From Prorocentrum cordatum (lineage: Eukaryota; Sar; Dinophyceae; Prorocentrales; Prorocentraceae), in contig CAUYUJ010016892.1 in the NCBI GenBank assembly GCA_963575745.1, positions 123,095 through 187,094 on the forward strand: a stretch of DNA of 64,000 nucleotides, written 5' to 3'. A program made the position numbers and the translations under genes. Shown here one piece after another: positions 51,586-62,449 of the stretch (position 1 is the stretch's first letter; each line of letters begins with the position of its first letter). Below the pieces are notes generated by a model. The model was given only the letters and a program-made list of their open reading frames with translations, did no database searches and had not been told where the DNA came from.

Positions 51586-51849
51586 ACTTTAAGGGTAGCT
51601 CTTTGGGAGATGTTATAGTATCGGGAGCATAGCTCGCGCGCCGTTGCCTTTGGCTCAAGGCACGCGCGCCCTATTTGCCCGGACACCGCGAGTGTTCGCT
51701 ATGTGCTGGAAAGACCGATACATCGATCTTATCCTATCTTATCCGTCCATTCATCTTACTGAACCACGTCAGTACGATACCGGACGCTATTTGCCATCCG
51801 CTTCCCATGGAATCGGATGCTATTTGAGTTACCAGGCTCACTTTCGACT
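51586..51849 (+). repeat. 3' LTR of element A
   Basis: Identical to 35849-36112 except one base (A for G in ACCACGTCAG). Directly followed by the GAGAT target duplication. Confidence 0.95.
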
Positions 51850-51898
51850 GAGATGGTTCCACGGACCTGGCGTAGATTGATCAGGGACCGCAGCTGCG

Positions 51899-52877
51899 AT
51901 GGGGGCGACGCAGCAGCAGGTGGAGCAGCTGCTGAGGCAGAGCGAAGAGCTGAACCGCCGCCTCCTGGAGACGGAGCGCCTGAGCCAGCAGGCGCCACTG
52001 CAGATGCCGGCGGCGACAGCAGAAGCTCCAGCGAGCGGTGTCGACACCAGGCTTGTCAAGCAACCAGGGATGTTCGACGGAGCTCGCGCGGAGTGGTCAC
52101 GCGTTCAGAGCCTACGCGGCGGCGATGAGCATAGCCATCGCGAAGCTGATCACGGGAGCGGAGGCGAAGGGCCCAGAGCTGATGGAGCCCCCAGACGAAG
52201 ATCTCGACGCGGAGCAGGCCCAGGCAAACGGGCAGCTCAACTACGTGCTGGTGGTGCTCGTGAAGGGAGCAGTACTGAGAAGGGCCAAGAGTGCTCCAGT
52301 CGGACACGGCTCGGAGGTTGGCGGATGTTGGTGTATGAGTACGAGCCAAAGCGGAGGAGACGGTTCCAGGCGATGTTGTCGTCCGCGCTGCGCGCGAAGC
52401 TCCCCGACCCTCGTCAGCGAGAGCTTTGACAACTTTGAGAGGATGGTCAAGTAGCATGCGGACCAGTCGGGCAGGGAGATCCCAGATGAGATCTTAGCAG
52501 CGACGGTCCTCAGTGGCATTGAGAAAGAGACGGTCGGCCAGCACCTAGCTCTGAACGGTTCGACGCTGGACACGTACCCCAAGATAATGGACTCTGTCAG
52601 GACATGCATCAGCGCGAGCAGGACGTGGCAGACGACGGAAGCTGGTGACCCGATGGGGATGGGCGCTATGTTCAGCAAAGGCGGTGGAGGAAGAGGGAAG
52701 GACAAATATTCGAAAGGCAAGGGTAAGGACATAAACGGCAAAGGCAAAGCGGCTGACGAGAGCGACAAGAAGTGCTTCTACTGCGGAGGCAAGGGCCACA
52801 TCGCGCGCAATTGCCGCAAGCGGATTGTCGACGAGAAGGCCGCAGGCAAGGGGGCAGGAGGCGACGGCAGTGAATGA
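51899..52877 (+). pseudogene. Element B gag remnant
   Basis: Begins at an ATG (MGATQQQVEQLLRQSEEL), a coiled-coil start. The Gag frame then jumps near 52090, 52290 and 52405 and meets TAG at 52452-52454. Recognisable parts are KQPGMFDG at the start, FRAYAAAMSIAIAKLITG, LVYEYEPKRRRRFQAM, SESFDNFERMVK and, at 52770-52820, the zinc knuckle CFYCGGKGHIARNC after a Lys/Gly-rich tract. The reading order is intact, so the breaks are point lesions. This gag is quite different in sequence from that of element A. Confidence 0.8.
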
Positions 52878-53667
52878 TCCAAGGGGTCGATGGGGGGAGA
52901 GGCGCGCGAGGATCGTGGCCTTCGAGCAGCAGCAGCCGCAGGGCAGGCAGCCCTCTGCGCCCGCCCAGCAGCCAGTGCCCGCTGCCAGTCTGCAGCCGCA
53001 GCAGATGGCGGCGGCGCGCGCTCATCTGGCCGCTCAGCAGGCGGCAGCAGCGGCAGCGCGGCAGAGGTCACAGCAGCAGCAGCAGTCCGCGACGCTGATC
53101 ACAGCCAACGTGGACGCGTGGCCCGACACGGATGACGAGCGCGGCTTGCACATGCTCCTCGAGGCGACCAGCAACGAAGGCAAGGGGTGCCAGGATAACG
53201 ACATCGACTGCAGGTTAGGCCTCAACGAATTTGACGTGATGGCCACCTCGGGGATCGAGGACATCCCCGATGGCGACTTGCCCGTGGCGATGATCAACAG
53301 GAGCCAGCCCGACCCGGCCACCCGCGTCTACCAGGCTTTGGCGGAGATCTCAGACGAGAACGACGTGGGCAGGGTTCTGATCGACAGGGGTTCGGGGGTC
53401 ACAGCTTGCCCGAGCAGCTTCGCGCGGGACATCGAGGTAGACGCGTCGAGAGGTGGAGGACCGAGGTGCGAGGCGGCAACTGGGACCTCGGTTGAGCTGC
53501 GAGGCAGACGTTGCGTGCCGATGCTCATCGAGGGCCAGCCGTGCGGCTTCGACTTCCATGTCGGGAACGTTCACAAGCCGATCGTGAGCGCACAGGCCTT
53601 CCTGGATGCGGGCTCCGGGGTCCGCCTCGACTCGAGCAGGACTACAGCTACGTGTTGGGCCCGATAG
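52825..53667 (+). pseudogene. Element B protease remnant
   Basis: Frame of 280 residues after a shift from gag. A Gln/Ala-rich linker is followed by VLIDRGSGVTACPSSFA, a retropepsin active-site region in which the family's D[ST]G reads DRG, so the enzyme is probably inactive. PMLIEGQPCGFDFHVGNVHKPIVSA follows as the flap and second half in two adjoining stretches. The frame then breaks near 53640. Confidence 0.75.
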
Positions 53668-54540
53668 GGCTGGTCATCCCCATACGCAGGTGCAACCGCA
53701 CGTTCTGGCTGAAGGTGAAGAGGTCTGACACGACGAGTGACACGTAGGTCATCTCGGCCGCGCAGCCTGCGCTGGGGGGGCAGGCCCCTGCCAGCAGTGG
53801 CCAGAGACCAAGGGCAGCTGGCTCCAGGGGCGAGCTCATCCCCAGCAGGACCAGGAGTTGGTTCGGCAGCGGCAGCCGCGAGCTCGTCCTCGGCAGGTCC
53901 AAGATCGGGTTCGGAGGCGGCAGCAGCAGCAGCAGCGCAGCCGCAGGACGAGGAGGCGCCGCTGCCAGCAGCGCGGAGGTCACGGGCCGAGATGGACGCC
54001 GACGACCTCGTAGAGGCCACGAAGGGGTCCCAGGCGATCTCGGAGGAGGCGCAGCGGGCCCGCGCGCGCGGGATCCCGGCCATGCCACACGTGGCTGAGC
54101 GTTTCACGCATCGGCTGACCCACATGCCGCACAGGAACTGGTGGGTGGACTGCGCGGCGGGCAGAGGGCGAGAGGCCCCGCGCCCTAGTTGGGTAGTTCG
54201 AGAGGTCCTGCTCCCGCGCGCGTGGATTGACCACTGCCCCTCGTCCGTCCACTAGGCGCGAGGTGGCCAACCAAGTGGCGATCGAGGCACTGCCCGTCGC
54301 CGAGAAGGGCCCAGCGGAGTTCCAAGTAAAGACGGTGACCAAGGCCATCGAGTCTTTGGGGTTCAAGCGAGCGGTGGGCGTCACCGACGGCGAGCGCTGC
54401 TCGCGGCGATCAAGCTGAAGCGACGGCGTATTCCTCAGCGCCTCGGTACGACTCGCAATCGAAGGGCCCCATTGAGAACGCCGTCGGCAGGGTAGAGGGC
54501 TTGCTGCGCGCGATGATCAGCGCCGTCGAGCGGAAGTGCA
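53668..54540 (+). pseudogene. Element B integrase N-terminal half remnant
   Basis: Fragments in several frames: a stop at 53745, an Ala/Ser-rich spacer, then RFTHRLTHMPHRNWWVDCAAGRG at about 54100-54170, read in pieces. This is the H-x3-H, W-x-x-C zinc-binding pattern of dinoflagellate copia integrases with one Cys position changed to Trp. VGVTDGE near 54375 corresponds to the second catalytic Asp, and IENAVGRVEGLLRAMISAVE (54472-54530) to the catalytic Glu helix. Confidence 0.65.
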
Positions 54541-57100
54541 AGCTCACGCTGGACGCTCGCGCGCCTCGGGGGGTCCGGGCGGGCTGGCCCCTGGCGGGGG
54601 GGCCCGCAGCAGGCCCTGCAGGGGGGGCGATCGCAAGACGCACTAGCACCAGGAGAAGTTCAGGGGCCCAGCGGGAGAAGTGGCTGGGAGAGGTCGCAGC
54701 CACAGGAGAGCGCATCATCGGCGCCGAGCGGCAGGCCGCTAGCGAGGTCAGTGGCCAGGCGTCCAGAGGACAAGCGCCAGTCAGGAAGGCTACTGGCCCA
54801 GGTCGCCCGCGCGCCGCGGAGCGCCGCGGCCGCCCTCGCACCGAAGGGGGCGGCCCCGAGGAGCACCTACCTCGCGAAGTCGGTGCTGGACAGGTTCGGC
54901 AGGGCCACTGGCCGCAAGGCCTGCGAGGGCGGAGGAGGCCCGCGCACCCGCGAGTGTCGGAATAGGCTCGAGGAGGCGCTCGCCGAGGAGCTGGCAGGTG
55001 CGCGGGCCGCCGAGGAGGCAGCGCCAGCGCCAGCCCGGGAGGCTAGCGCGGGCCCCGCGGCTGCTGCGGCCGCCCCTCCTGGGCATGCGCCCCTGGCAGA
55101 GCCATCGCAGGCAGCGCTGGCTGACGGCCGGGAGCTGCGCGACGTCGGCAGGCCGATGGCGGTCGATGGCAAGCGGGGACCGCGCGGCGTGGAGGCCGGG
55201 GCCGACCAGGACGTCAAGAAGTCTCGCGTCGCCGACAGGCCGATGCAGATTGACGGCGGCCGAGGTCGAGTTCGAGGACAGAGCAGCGGCACGCAGGGCG
55301 ACGCGGAGTCCGAGGAGCTTCGCGCCGTCGGAGGCTTGGGCTTGAACTTGGCGCAGAGCGCGTTCGTGCCCATGGTCGCTGAGGTCGGCGAGGTCAACGT
55401 GGATGCACCAGTGTACGCAGCTAGGCCAGGCATCTTGCTGGACCCCGCCCTCGCGGAGGCAGGGCGCCCGCGAGAGAGGGGGCCCATGCGTGAGTTCGGG
55501 GTGCACGCGCGCGCGCTGTGGAGCGAGGCTCGCGGCAAGCGCGTCGGTGCCCAGTGGCTGCTCGACGAGCGCTACGACTGCAACGGCGCGATGTTCGCGC
55601 GCGCCCGCCTCGTGGCCATGCAGGTGGCGCGGGAGGCTAGGAGCGACTGCTTCGCAGGGGCGCCCAGCCTGCCTGCGCGAGGCTGGCCATCAGCTTCGCG
55701 GCCGCGCTGGTCGGAGGAGCTCGGAAGGGGGGCTGGTCGCGCTGGACGACGCGTCGGTCGCCTTCTACCACGCGCTGCTCGATGGGGACATCTGGGAGGG
55801 CCCGCCCAAGTCAGAGAGAGGATCCTCAGCGCGCGCGGCAGCTGCGGAAGGCGCTCCACGGCGCGAGAAGAGCAGGCAGATTTGAAGTTCCAGGAGCACG
55901 TCGTCGCCGCGCTCGCGAGGTCCGGCTTCAAGAGGACCACAGTGGCAGCGCAGATGTTCTACCGCGCGCGTCGGGCGATCCTGGTCGCAGTTCACGGCGA
56001 CGACTTCTGCGCCATGGGCGAGCGGGAGGAGCTGGACTGGCTCGGCGCAGTTCTGGAGCAGCACTTCGCGCAGTTCTGGAGCAGCACTTCGCGATCAAGC
56101 GCGGGCCTCGAGTCGGCCCGCCAGCTGTCGGAGGGACCGACCGCGGCCTCTTCATCAAGCGCGCGATCAGCTGGGCCGACGACGGCTTCCACTGGTCGCC
56201 GACACGGCGCGCATCGAGAAGGTCATCGCGTGCAGCGACAGGGCCGAGAGGCGCGCTCACAGCCAACTCCTCAGCCCAGGGAACAAGCGCATAGGCAGGA
56301 GTCGTAAGGGCGCGGCGGACCTACTTGGCGCGGCTGCGGATCGCCCAGACATCCAGTGCGCGACAAGAGTGCTGATGAGGGCGCTGGAGGAGCCGTTGGT
56401 GCTGCAGAGGCGCCAGCTGGAACGCCTGGGGAGCTACCTCAAGACGTGCAAGGAGTTGCAGCGGGACTTCGTGCACCAGGAGACCCCGCGGGAGCTGCGC
56501 GCCGAGGTCGGCCCCGACTGGGCGCAGCGCCCGAGGGCCAGGAGGTCCACTGGAGGTGGGCTCTTGTTCTGGGGCAAGCACCTGTTGGACAGCTACTGCG
56601 GGCAGCACCAGAAAGTCGCCCTCTCGTCGGGCGAGGCTGATCTGCACGAGTTGGCGAACGGGGCTGCGCGCGGGCTGCTCCTCAAGCATGTGCTAGGGAG
56701 GAGACGGGCGTGCTGCACTTCGTGGCGAAGGTCGATTGTGTCTCGGCGGCGGCGCTGGGGATCACCCATCGCCTCGGCGCTGGGGAGCGAGACAGCTGGA
56801 GGCCAAGCAGCTTTGGATCCGGGAGCAGACAAGGCCGGGGAGGGTTCAACCGATCAAGGGCAAGACGGCGGTGAACAGGGGGGGCTTGCTCACCAAGTTC
56901 CTTGACCCCGAGATCATTGGGCGCTGGTCAGCGCCCTACCGCTGAGCGTGCTTTCGGCAAGGCGCGGCGCGAGCGCGCTGGCGGTAGCAGCCGCGCTGAT
57001 GTTCCTGCCCGAGGCGGCAGAGGCGTTGGACGTGAAGAAGGCTGAGAACATGGGGGTCGACCCTATGCCGGCGGCATTCTTGCTCGTCGCCCTCAGCTGA
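54541..57100 (+). pseudogene. Element B reverse transcriptase and RNase H remnant
   Basis: Read piecewise: RVGAQWLLDERYDCNGAM with ARLVAMQ (55540-55625), LVALDDASVAFYHALLDGDI (about 55735-55795), the RT active-site box VAVHGDDFCAMGE (55984-56022, GDD where element A has VDD), and the RNase H stretch STGGGLLFWGKHL then VALSSGEADLHEL (56545-56655). TKFLDPEIIGRW (56893-56930) ends the domain. A duplicated 17-bp piece (GAGCAGCACTTCGCGCAGTT, 56055-56090) is one of several frame-breaking lesions. Confidence 0.75.
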
Positions 57101-57640
57101 CTCAGTTCGAATCATCGGGGCAAGAGGGTAGCTGAGAAGAAGGACCAGAGTTCCCAGACGGACGAGGTAGCCCAGGACATTGCAGCGCCAGGCTCGGTCA
57201 GCATCGGGTCGGCAACCAGCACTACGAGGCGCAGGGGGCGTGTCTTCGCGGCGCTGAGGTTCGGGGAGAAGTTCCATTCCTCTCGCGTGCGCGGCGGTCT
57301 GTCGACCGCCAGGGAGGTGAAGGAGCTCGAGAGCTGCAAGATCTGCGGCTGGGTGAGTGAGTCCTCAGGCCGACTATGCATGTTGCCAGCTCGGGGCAGC
57401 CAGGCACCAGAGCCGATGGAGTCCCGACCCGAGGGGGTCGATGGTTTTTCCTTCGAGGCTCGACCGAGGCCAGCTCGAGCGGGTTCCCACAGAGGGTCGG
57501 GAGCACGGGTGTGGACCAGAGCCCTGGAGATGGTCTGATCGAGGTTGTGCGCGCAGCAGAGAGAGCCCCTTCGGCGGAATTGGCCAAGGGGCTGTCGGTG
57601 GGGGCCCGCTGAGGTCCGAAGGGGCCGTAGCGAGGAGGCG
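57100..57640 (+). pseudogene. Element B C-terminal tail remnant
   Basis: An open stretch at about 57220-57350 encodes RVFAALRFGEKFHSSRVRGG then LESCKICGW, a Cys/His tail (H, C-x2-C) typical of the C-terminus of dinoflagellate copia polyproteins. The last bases before the LTR (CGAGGAGG) are a plausible short polypurine tract. No further gene seen. Confidence 0.5.
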
Positions 57641-57827
57641 TACGAGTCTCCAGCCCACGATGCCAAAGAAAGATTGGGATGTATACAGCGCAAACTACGT
57701 GTTGCATCCGACGCTCTATCGGCTCAAGCGCGCCTTGCCAGCCCAGGGAACAGGCGGGGCTTTGGGGCCCAGGGTTGGGCTCTTTGGGCTCCTGGGAGAC
57801 CCTAGAGGCCGAAGTGGGGTCCACGCA
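57641..57827 (+). repeat. 3' LTR of element B
   Basis: Aligns with 35641-35828 and ends in CA, followed by the target duplication CACCC (57828-57832). The first dinucleotide is TA where the 5' copy has TG. Confidence 0.9.
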
Positions 57828-57945
57828 CACCCGCCCTCCATCCGTGAAGCCCTCGCAACACTTTATGGCGAACGTGCGCGGCGCGAAGCGAGAGCCACAT
57901 TCTGAAGACCACCCGCCCTCCATCTGTGAAGCTGTTTCAAATGCA
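57828..57945. repeat. ~84-bp tandem array, right part
   Basis: Continues the array cut at 35640: CACCCGCCCTCCATCCGTGA, GTGCGCGGCGCGAAGCGAGA, CCACATTCTGAAGACCAC. The second unit here shows the intact junction CCACCCGCCCTCC that element B split. Confidence 0.85.
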
Positions 57946-57970
57946 AGCTGCAGGGTCAGAAATGGTGCTT

Positions 57971-58094
57971 GGCATCGCTCGGACGTGTGCATTTTTCTCG
58001 GCGAGAACCATCGAGGACCATCCTGGACCATCGAGCAAACAAAAACACGCACGAAACCGAAAGACGCACGGGAAATGGACGCCCGAGCGACGGC
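57971..58094. mobile_element. MITE family 1, copy 4
   Basis: Left end GGCATCGCTCGGACGT; right end ACGCCCGAGCGACGGC, one change in the inverted repeat. Shares the CACGCACGAAACCGAAA interior. Confidence 0.8.
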
Positions 58095-58169
58095 AAGGGT
58101 GAGGAAGTCTCAGGCGAAAGCCAGGCCCGCCCTTTCGACCGGCCTCGGGGCACGACAGGGAGGAGTTAG

Positions 58170-58350
58170 TTGTAAGGAACTGAGGAGGAGGAGGAGGAGG
58201 AGGAGGAGGAGGAGGAGGAGGAGGAGGAGGAGGAGGAGGACGAGGAGGAGGAGGAGGAGGAGGAGGAGGAGGAGAGGAGGAGGAGGGGGAGGGGGAGGAG
58301 GGGGGAGGGGAGGAGGAGGGGGAAGAGGAGGAGGAGGAGGAGGAGGAGGG
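58170..58350. repeat. GGA repeat
   Basis: (GGA)n with GGGGA variants; another tract is at 58680-58760. The long Leu/Pro frame on the - strand is a repeat product. Confidence 0.95.
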
Positions 58351-59244
58351 ATCGAAAAGATGGAAGGATTGAAGCGAGGAGGGAGAGACGGAGGATGCAA
58401 CGCCAATCGGGCGCCCGCCGAGAAGCCAACGGGTTTGGGCCCACAGCCCTCAGGGCGGGGCGGGGGGAGCCAGAGAAATGGGGGAACCGCGCACGCCGAA
58501 GGGGAATTTCGTGGCGCGATGTGAGGAGGACGGGGAGGCGGCCCAGGACGTGGGGCAAGATGGGAGAGGAGGGGTGGATGGGTGGAGGACAATCTGTGGA
58601 GGCAGGGAAGGGTGGGAATATCGGACGAGATAGTAGCAGGAGGGATGGATGCGGGAGTAGTCAAGAGGCGAAGGAGGTCGAGGGAGGAGGAAGAGCACGA
58701 GGAACAGGAGGAGCAGGAGGAGCAGGAGGAGGAGGAGGAGGAAGAGGAGGAGGAGGAGCCACGAGGAGCCACGAGGAGGGCGGAGGGGGTGAGGAGAACA
58801 GAGAAGGGAGGCGAGGGGGAGTCGCCTCCAGGCCTCGAGGCCGCCCGCCCCGCTGGGCAGTCGGCGGCACGGCTGCCCCGTGCGGCAGCACCCTTATGGC
58901 AGCACCGCGCCCAGCCTGGACGCCAGTGCCGCTCACGCTGGGCGCGCACGGGCCCGGGTCGCGGTCCTGTGTGTTCGTGTGCGGTCGCGGGCGTTCGCTC
59001 CAGCTGTCCCTGGTGTGTGGCGAGGGCGACGCGGGAGGCTGCGCGGATGGAGGAACAAAACATTCCAAAAGTGCACCCCGTTCCAGAGCCCCCGAGGGCC
59101 TGACGAATCCTGTCCCATCGGCTTACGGGGACCTGGCCAATCAGGCGAATCGAGGCAGGTCTGCGCAAGCCGACGCACCTCCACATGGGCCGAGGGAAAT
59201 CCAAAGAAGATGTCCGGGTGAGCCTCTGGAGTCTTTGGACGCCC
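58351..59244. other. Intron, no gene recognised
   Basis: GC-rich with long open frames on both strands arising from composition. No family motif seen. Confidence 0.5.
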
Positions 59245-59436
59245 GAAATGGGTACGGAAAGAATGGGTACAAATGCCCAACAACAAATGTTGTCCCAAAC
59301 CAACAGCGGCCGCTGTTGAGCAGGCGGCCTTCTGTCTCGAATGGACACAGGCCGCGGCGGCGTGGACAGCGAGTCCTGTTCAAAATGAACAGGATCCGCT
59401 GTTGGGCATTGTACCCATTCTTTCCGTGTCCATTTC
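59245..59436. mobile_element. MITE-like element with ~37-bp inverted ends
   Basis: The left arm (59245-59282, containing CGGAAAGAATGGGTAC and ATGCCCAACA) is the near-exact reverse complement of 59400-59436 (TGTTGGGCATTGTACCCATT onward). Interior also has CTGTTCAAAATGAACAG. 192 bp, no ORF of interest. Confidence 0.85.
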
Positions 59437-59659
59437 GCTCGTGCAGAGGAGTTTGTCGCGGAGGCTCCAGCGCGAGCCGAGGTGCAGCAGAGGTCGTCAG
59501 GCCCCCGACGGCAGAGATGTGGGTGCTCGGCCTCTGTGAGGGCGCTGCTTCGCGCCGCCAGCCTCGGCGCTCGCGGTGTGTGCGGCGGCGCGCGCACCCC
59601 GTGTCGCTCTCAAGTAGTGGCGAGGCGTCTTGGCTTGCCTGTAGGCCCATGGAAGACTT

Positions 59660-59784
59660 GGCATCGCTCGGACGTGTGTATTTTTCCTTCGGCGAGGACC
59701 ATCGAGGAACATCCTTGATCATTTGGCGAAGAACCACGCACGAAACCGAAAAAAGCACATGGAATGGACGTCCGAGCGATTGCC
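59660..59784. mobile_element. MITE family 1, copy 5
   Basis: Left end GGCATCGCTCGGACGT, right end ACGTCCGAGCGATTGCC, interior GGCGAGGACCATCGAGGA. Confidence 0.8.
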
Positions 59785-60655
59785 ACAAGAAAGTTCGAAT
59801 AACCTTTTGTGGTCTGCACGAGATGTTCTTAGAGCATCTCTGGCTGGGCCTGTCCTGTTTGAACACATCGGTTTTATGCTACAAGAACGTTGTTCTCGTT
59901 CTTCGAACATGTTTGGGTCCCCAGAAAATTTGGTGGTAGGCCTATAAGAATGCCGGGACGGTCGGTCCCTGCTCAAGTGTGTGCGGCGGTGGCGCGCGCA
60001 CCCTGCGTCACTCATTCCAACAGGGCCAGCGCATAATTTCATACACAGACAGCCAGCATCAGTAAGACAACTCGCTCCGACAGGAGCGGCCGACTGGTCT
60101 CTACCTCCTCTGGCCGAGCACCCTTTCCGCGCCTCCCAGCTGGAGGGCCGCCCCCGACGCCCGCGATCCCGATACGTAGCACTGACGCGCCGTCGCCGCC
60201 CTCCAGATTCTCACTCACGGTCCCCGCGCAACACAGCACCCGACCCGACTCTGCGCTGGCCTCCCGCTCTGCCCCGCGCGCCTTCAGGCCGCCGGCCTCC
60301 CATCCGACAGCGGTGGCTCAAGGTCTCCCGCATCACGCTGGCAGTGACAGCACACATGCCCGCCAGGTCGTGGACGACTCGGCGTCCGGCCTCCGCGTCA
60401 CCATCCGCACTGTCACAGGCACCTGGGCACCCGTATAACCTCATGGGTGCCGTTCGGAGCGTCCACGCCCGTCTTGCGCGACCCGCAGCTACTGTTGCAC
60501 CCGTTCCCGATGGGGCCTCTGTCCACCCAGCTGCATCCTGATCGCCAACGCCTTTGCCATCCGAAGCAATTTCCAGTCCCGTGTGTCGAAGGGTCACACC
60601 CACTGATGCACGGACGCATCCGATCCTCATCATGCACTCGTGCGTAGACCCACTC
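59785..60655. other. Intron, no gene recognised
   Basis: Mixed sequence with short open frames on both strands. Nothing recognisable. Confidence 0.45.
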
Positions 60656-60965
60656 ACACGCAGTCCCCCGTATACTCACATGCACTGATGCTCAGACGCA
60701 CTCATACTCAGACCCATTCGTAGTCAGACTCAGCCATGTCACTCATACTCAGACTGACTCATTGTCAGACTCACTTATACTCAGACCCACTTGTTGCCAG
60801 GTCCACTCATATCCATACCCACTCGTAGTAAGACTCAGTTGTGCGCTCAGACCCACCCACACTCGGACCGACTCATTCTCATACCCACTCATACCTAGCC
60901 GCTCATACTCAGACTCACTCATATTCAGACCCACTAGCATTCTGCCAGTTGCACTCAGCCTCGCT
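60656..60965. repeat. CTCAGACTCACT minisatellite
   Basis: Degenerate 10-14-bp units such as ACTCATACTCAGACCCACTC run through the whole stretch. Confidence 0.9.
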
Positions 60966-61698
60966 CACACTCACACTCGCCCGTGCAGACGCACATGATG
61001 GAACATGCCAGAAACTACGTGCAGATACGTATGGGGATCTTCGCGTCAAATATATTTGGTTGACGGTCCCGCTGCCCGAAACCGGTCTTCGGATTTCGAC
61101 AACGGGAAAAGATTGGCCGCCTATATCATCGTTACGGGACGGCGCAGGCATGGAAAGGAGGATGGCGCGAGCCTCCCCAATCAGCCCCAGGACCACTCCT
61201 TGGGTGCGCCCTGGCCGGAGTTCCAAGGCAGAGCCAGCCGTGGCCACGAGGGCGCCCCCAGACGCCCAAAGGGTGCTGAAGCTTCGGGCGGGTGGGGTAT
61301 GGGGGGTGACCTACACGCGGGGTGAAGACAGGGGCCCCCAATGGGGCACTTTAGGGCCCCTTTGGGATCCAGCAGGGGCGCCCTGAAGTGCCCCTTTGGG
61401 GCTCTTTTTCTTCACCCACCATGTCGCCCACCCCCCCGTACAGTCGGCCCGGATTGGTAGGTCGACCCTGCCAGCTCAAGGGCACCCTTGTGTCCTGTGC
61501 CTCGCGACACGTGCCTCCTTACACCCCTATGGCGATGCGGCCCCCGGAAGGGTCTTGTGTCCTCTCGCGTGTCCTGTCCAATCAATAGGGGGGGCCACAT
61601 GCGAACCCTACCCCTACCCCCCACGATTTCTGAGGGGGAGGGAGGGGTTCAACTTCACCAGGGCCCCGCCAGCGGATCTGGACTGCGGGGCGCCCCAG
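60966..61698. other. Intron end with repeat fragments
   Basis: Contains GGTCGACCCTGCCAGCTCAA (61459-61478), matching 63761-63780, and at 61585-61622 a half copy of the 15041 hairpin. No gene. Confidence 0.5.
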
Positions 61699-61745
61699 GG
61701 GTGTCGCCCTTCTTCGACGAGTACCCCTGCCTGATCTTCAGAAAG
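61699..61745 (+). CDS. AGC protein kinase, exon f (PFFDE)
   Basis: Two bases completing a Gly codon from exon e, then VSPFFDEYPCLIFRK. It matches the AGC-kinase stretch PPFFxxxPxxIYxK after alpha-F. Acceptor GCCCCAG|G; donor GC (GCGCGC at 61746), phase 0. The fit to exon e fixes both splice phases. Confidence 0.88.
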
Positions 61746-61789
61746 GCGCGCCGCCCCCTGGCCCATCACTCCTCCCCCCCCTCCTGCCG

Positions 61790-61870
61790 CCTCCTCCCTC
61801 CCTCCCTCCCTCCCTCTCGTCCTCCTCCCTCCTCCTCCCTCCTCCTCCCTCCTGTCGCTTCCTCTCCTTC
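61790..61870. repeat. CCTCCCT-rich repeat
   Basis: (CCTC)n and (CCTCCTCCCT)n within the intron following exon f. Confidence 0.9.
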
Positions 61871-62154
61871 TTCCTCGCCGTCTTCTCGTGTGCTGCCCGC
61901 GGTGCCCTGTCCACGGGCAGTGCGGCTCAGCCTGCTGACTGCCCTGACTGGCCGCGCGAGCCCATCTGGGCTCTGCCTGCGGCGGGGACGGCCTAGCACG
62001 GGCTGCGCCCCTGCTCCCAGGCCATCGGGCTGGCTCGCCCGGGGGCCCCCGCCCTCCCGCGGGCGCGCGGGGCGTCCGCGGCCGGGGCGACCGCGCCCAG
62101 CTCGCGCCTACCTGGCCGCGCGCCTTGCTTGGCGCACCCCAGGCACCCTGTCCT

Positions 62155-62390
62155 TGGGAGGAGGAGGAGGAGGAGGAGGAGGAGGAGGAGGAGGAGGACG
62201 AGGAGGAGGACGAGGAGGAGGACGAGGAGAAGGAGGGAGGAGGGAGGAGGGAGGAGGGAGGGGAGGAGGAGGTAGGAGGGGAGGAGGAGGGAGGAGGAGG
62301 GAGGAGGAGGAGGAGGAGGAGGAGGAGGAACAGGGGAAGGAGGAGGAGGAGGAGGAGGAGGAGGAGGAGGAGGAGGAGGAGGTTTGCCGG
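62155..62390. repeat. GGA repeat
   Basis: (GGA)n with GAC and GGGA variants. Confidence 0.95.
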
Positions 62391-62449
62391 TGCAGGCGTT
62401 CCAGCAAGGGCCTTACCCTCGCGGATCGAAAGGGTTGCCATCTTTTCCT

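Larger units (their letters stand above)
35849..51849 (+). mobile_element. Element A: young Ty1/copia-type LTR retrotransposon, 16.0 kb, with Tpt1, RING and methyltransferase-like domains
   Basis: Bounded by 264-bp direct repeats (35849-36112 and 51586-51849) that differ at a single base (CCGCG versus CCACG), and flanked by GAGAT on both sides (35844-35848, 51850-51854). The flanking match can be read as up to 7 bp, CTGAGAT, because the LTR ends share CT. Six long + strand reading frames fill the inside, with little noncoding DNA. Base composition is visibly less GC-rich than in B or the host introns. The size is about three times a standard copia element. Thirty-six GNRA hairpins are spread through it. 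Confidence 0.93.
35641..57827 (+). mobile_element. Element B: older Ty1/copia-type LTR retrotransposon, interrupted by element A
   Basis: Two ~187-bp LTRs (35641-35828 and 57641-57827) are flanked by a 5-bp target duplication CACCC (35636-35640, 57828-57832). The left copy begins TG and the right copy ends CA. The two LTRs differ at roughly one site in eight by eye and by small indels, so B is much older than A. A primer-binding site follows the left LTR directly. The internal region resumes at 51850 with Gag, protease, integrase, RT and RNase H remnants in many broken frames and very GC-rich codons. The interruption at 35849-51849 is element A. Confidence 0.9.

Noticed and set aside
58110-59597. 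495-codon minus-strand frame
   Set aside because: Arises mostly from the GGA repeat (Leu/Pro/Ser runs) and the MITE-like element at 59245; no domain.
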